Source: Paenibacillaceae bacterium (GTDB taxonomy: Bacteria > Bacillota > Bacilli > Paenibacillales > YIM-B00363). Taken from it: a stretch of DNA of 7,952 nt. The notes under the pieces were generated by a model that ran no database searches, was not told the origin of the DNA, and saw only the letters and a list, made by a program, of their open reading frames with translations. Made by a program: the position numbers and the translations under genes. The stretch covers positions 1 through 7,952 of the forward strand of contig JAGWXQ010000063.1 in assembly GCA_018969805.1 (NCBI GenBank), given 5' to 3'. Below, one piece after another: positions 6,896-7,952 of this stretch (the stretch's first letter is position 1; each line of letters opens with the position of its first letter).

Positions 6896-6972
6896 GTTCA
6901 TACTACGGCTGGTTTCGCAAACTTATACAAAAATTTGTTAAATAAAACCGATTTTGCGCGCATATAATAGTC

Positions 6973-7000
6973 TTGCAATCTTATTTTTTTGATGTATACT
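6973..7000 (+). promoter_or_regulatory. Sigma-A-type promoter for the dockerin gene
   Basis: TTGCAA (6973-6978, 4/6 match) is followed after 16 bases by TATACT (6995-7000, 5/6 match). A transcript from about 7007 would have a leader of roughly 87 bases. The perfect TATAAT at 6963-6968 is an alternative -10 but lacks a -35 at the right distance. Confidence 0.5.
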
Positions 7001-7010
7001 AGAGTTACCC

Positions 7011-7036
7011 TGGTGGCGCCCCAGAGTTGTATCTCT
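7011..7036 (+). repeat. Short hairpins in the dockerin leader
   Basis: CTGG (7010-7013) can pair with CCAG (7021-7024) around a loop containing the palindrome GGCGCC. AGAG followed by TTGTAT and CTCT gives a second small hairpin just downstream. Both are weak (4-bp stems). The hexamer AGAGTT appears twice, before and after the first hairpin. No known riboswitch class was recognised. Confidence 0.3.
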
Positions 7037-7093
7037 ATCATCTTTCTGTGAACAGCATTTTTTCCAAAACCCCATGAAAAGGAGTGTGCGCAT

Positions 7094-7465
7094 ATGAACA
7101 TCTCAAACCGTCCAAAATTTCTCTCTATTGGATTCAAAACGATCATTTCTTCAGCACTATGTATCACTTGTATCGGATTTGGTGGTGCTGCTCTTGCGCA
7201 AACGTCAAGTAGTCTTACTCCAGTACAGAAAAAATTACAGGATAAATTTAATTCCGGATCATTTGACGTGAATAGTGATGGCAAGGTAAATGCCAGAGAT
7301 GCCGCTCAATTACTCAGAGCAATTTCAAATCTTTCCGTAAGTGGCACCATAAGATCCCGTTATCAAGCCGGCGAGTTTGATTTGGATGGAAATGGGGTAA
7401 CTGACGCGAAAGATGTAGAATACATCTTATCCAAAGCATCTGGCATCGATTTTTCTAACATGTGA
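7094..7465 (+). CDS. Small secreted stand-alone dockerin-domain protein
   Basis: This 123-residue protein has a Sec signal peptide: basic N-terminus (R6, K8, K15), hydrophobic core about 16-31 and likely cleavage after ALA-35. After a short Ser/Thr-rich linker come two similar repeats of about 30 residues. Each has a dockerin-type calcium loop: DVNSDGKVNARD (58-69) and DLDGNGVTDAKD (96-107), with Asp/Asn at loop positions 1, 3, 5, 9 and 12. Each loop is followed by a helix (AAQLLRAI, VEYILSKA) and preceded by a matching (K/R)-aromatic-x-x-G-x-F segment (51-57, 89-95). In dockerin-bearing proteins such a pair normally docks an enzyme onto a cohesin; here no catalytic module is attached and no cohesin gene is in the window. 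There is no lipobox or sortase motif. AAAAGGAG (7077-7084) lies 9 bases before ATG 7094. It could also be a generic calcium-binding EF-hand-like secreted protein. Confidence 0.85.
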   Translation: MNISNRPKFLSIGFKTIISSALCITCIGFGGAALAQTSSSLTPVQKKLQDKFNSGSFDVNSDGKVNARDAAQLLRAISNLSVSGTIRSRYQAGEFDLDGNGVTDAKDVEYILSKASGIDFSNM

Positions 7466-7591
7466 TGAAAAAAGAGAGAAAACTCGGTGACGGATAATTT
7501 GCGCGTATGCGACGAGCAAAAGTAAGGCGTGCGTCCTATGTACAAACAAAACGTTTATCACAAAGCATGACCATTTCACTGTATTTTTTGG

Positions 7592-7654
7592 TTTGTGTTG
7601 ATGATATAATTTATATATTTTCTGCAAGGAGAAGACAAAAAGGGTCAACACAAA
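7592..7654 (+). repeat. 10-bp inverted repeat enclosing a promoter
   Basis: TTTGTGTTGA (7592-7601) is the exact reverse complement of TCAACACAAA (7645-7654); one G:U pair on each side could extend it in RNA. The 43-base interior holds an extended -10 promoter and the right arm abuts a GGG block and precedes ATG 7657. Confidence 0.65.
7602..7610 (+). promoter_or_regulatory. Extended -10 promoter element
   Basis: TGATATAAT is a perfect TGn-TATAAT extended -10. No good -35 is seen 17 bases upstream (T-rich), which extended -10 promoters tolerate. Transcription would start near 7617, downstream of the left arm of the enclosing inverted repeat. Confidence 0.5.
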
Positions 7655-7656
7655 TA

Positions 7657-7806
7657 ATGGCCTATGGTGCTCGTCTTTGTTCCAACGAACAGTGGGTACA
7701 ATGTCGTTTCTCTATCATTTTCCTAACAAAACTTTTGGCCACACCTGCACGAAAATATCAAACCCACAAAGGAAGACCACTGCGTGTGGCACTTGTCCAT
7801 AAGTGA
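7657..7806 (+). pseudogene. Possible IS5-type transposase N-terminal remnant
   Basis: From ATG 7657 a 49-residue reading contains, in order, LCSNEQW, IIFLTKLLATPARK and THKGRPLR, then stops at TGA 7804-7806. This order resembles the start of IS5-group transposases: LTDEQW, then LLPPPAR, then GRPR. In those the reading continues with a segment leading to RTG-x-x-W, which is absent here. The resemblance is weak and from memory of the family pattern. The start has only a poor ribosome site (AAAAAGGG, about 12 bases away). It could be a chance ORF; the promoter upstream and the hairpin at its end favour degraded mobile DNA. Confidence 0.3.
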
Positions 7807-7825
7807 ACCAGACAAGTGCCACACG
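7783..7825. repeat. Perfect 15-bp inverted repeat
   Basis: CGTGTGGCACTTGTC (7783-7797) and GACAAGTGCCACACG (7811-7825) are exact reverse complements around a 13-base loop. No T-run follows on either strand, so it is not a standard intrinsic terminator. AAGTG occurs both in the loop (7801-7805) and in the right arm (7814-7818), allowing an alternative small hairpin with CACTT (7790-7794). Confidence 0.9.
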
Positions 7826-7840
7826 AAGGAAATGCTCCTT
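7826..7840. repeat. Small hairpin abutting the 15-bp inverted repeat
   Basis: AAGGA (7826-7830) pairs with TCCTT (7836-7840) around a 5-base loop and begins at the base immediately after the preceding repeat. The short stem could be chance, but the exact abutment makes a tandem structured unit possible. Confidence 0.4.
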
Positions 7841-7952
7841 GACTACATATCATTTTAAACAATCGAGTTGATCCAGTTATAAATCCTATAGCAGAAAATT
7901 AAAAATATTGTAACCCAAACTGTATGGAACAATTGATTTTTTGATTCTAGAA

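Larger units (their letters stand above)
6766..7093. other. AT-rich intergenic region between ATPase and dockerin genes
   Basis: The 328 bases contain no convincing gene. A short ORF overlapping the ATPase end (6750-6941) has no start signal or recognisable motif. Contents in order: A-rich stretch to about 6830, overlapping hairpins at 6866-6895, an isolated TATAAT at 6963-6968 without a matching -35, then the likely dockerin promoter at 6973-7000 and its leader. No classical terminator with a T-run was found after the ATPase gene. Confidence 0.6.
7466..7952. other. Region after the dockerin gene: no intact gene, mobile-element debris
   Basis: No intact gene is supported in these 487 bases. 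There is no clear terminator after the dockerin stop. Bases 7592-7806 carry a promoter inside an inverted repeat and a transposase-like fragment. A strong hairpin lies at 7783-7825 and a smaller one at 7826-7840. The last 110 bases are AT-rich with nothing recognisable apart from the 8-base palindrome TTCTAGAA near the end. Confidence 0.6.

Noticed and set aside
6996..7093. Riboswitch (c-di-GMP type) in the dockerin leader
   Set aside because: I considered it because secreted surface proteins are often so controlled, but the conserved sequence blocks of the GEMM class are absent and the stems are only 4 bp.
6898..7284. Minus-strand open frame across the dockerin promoter and start
   Set aside because: It overlaps the promoter, leader and signal peptide of the dockerin gene and shows no recognisable domain.
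7783..7825. Intrinsic terminator
   Set aside because: The stem is strong but no T-run follows on either strand, and no intact gene ends just upstream on either side.

Overview
The window looks like a chromosomal segment of a Bacillota species, probably of the Bacilli. Three things suggest this: greA and lysS sit in one transcription unit, ribosome binding sites are strong and purine-rich (AAAAGGAGG before lysS, AGGAGGTG before the ATPase gene), and the promoters resemble sigma-A sites. The genus cannot be fixed from the sequence alone. The conserved core is GC-richer and peppered with the palindrome CGATCG. Both flanks are more AT-rich, lack that word, and carry mobile-element debris.

Layout from left to right: (1) bases 1-159 are the C-terminal end of an IS630-type transposase, followed by a likely element end. 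(2) Bases 160-657 hold no convincing gene but contain two inverted repeats. (3) A complete selO (YdiU, protein AMP-transferase) runs rightward from a GTG at 658 to 2100. (4) Running leftward from about 5350 is greA - lysS - MBL-fold hydrolase; the hydrolase overlaps lysS by 8 bp and ends 13 bp from the end of selO, tail to tail. (5) A rightward promoter, divergent from the greA promoter, drives a 409-aa AAA ATPase of the AAA_14/DUF4143 type. (6) After a 328-bp AT-rich gap with a good promoter and hairpins lies a small secreted protein consisting only of a signal peptide and two dockerin-type calcium-binding repeats. (7) Bases 7466-7952 contain a promoter enclosed by an inverted repeat, a short ORF resembling the start of an IS5-type transposase, and a perfect 15-bp inverted repeat.

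The greA-lysS-MBL unit is housekeeping: transcript-cleavage factor, lysyl-tRNA synthetase, and a hydrolase of unknown substrate. selO is a redox-linked protein-modifying enzyme. The ATPase and the dockerin protein look like accessory genes. The two most unusual items are the stand-alone dockerin and the promoter-in-a-fold-back arrangement at 7592-7659. The latter resembles the mechanism by which some insertion sequences prevent read-through transcripts from expressing transposase. I found no rRNA, tRNA, CRISPR array or recognisable riboswitch.
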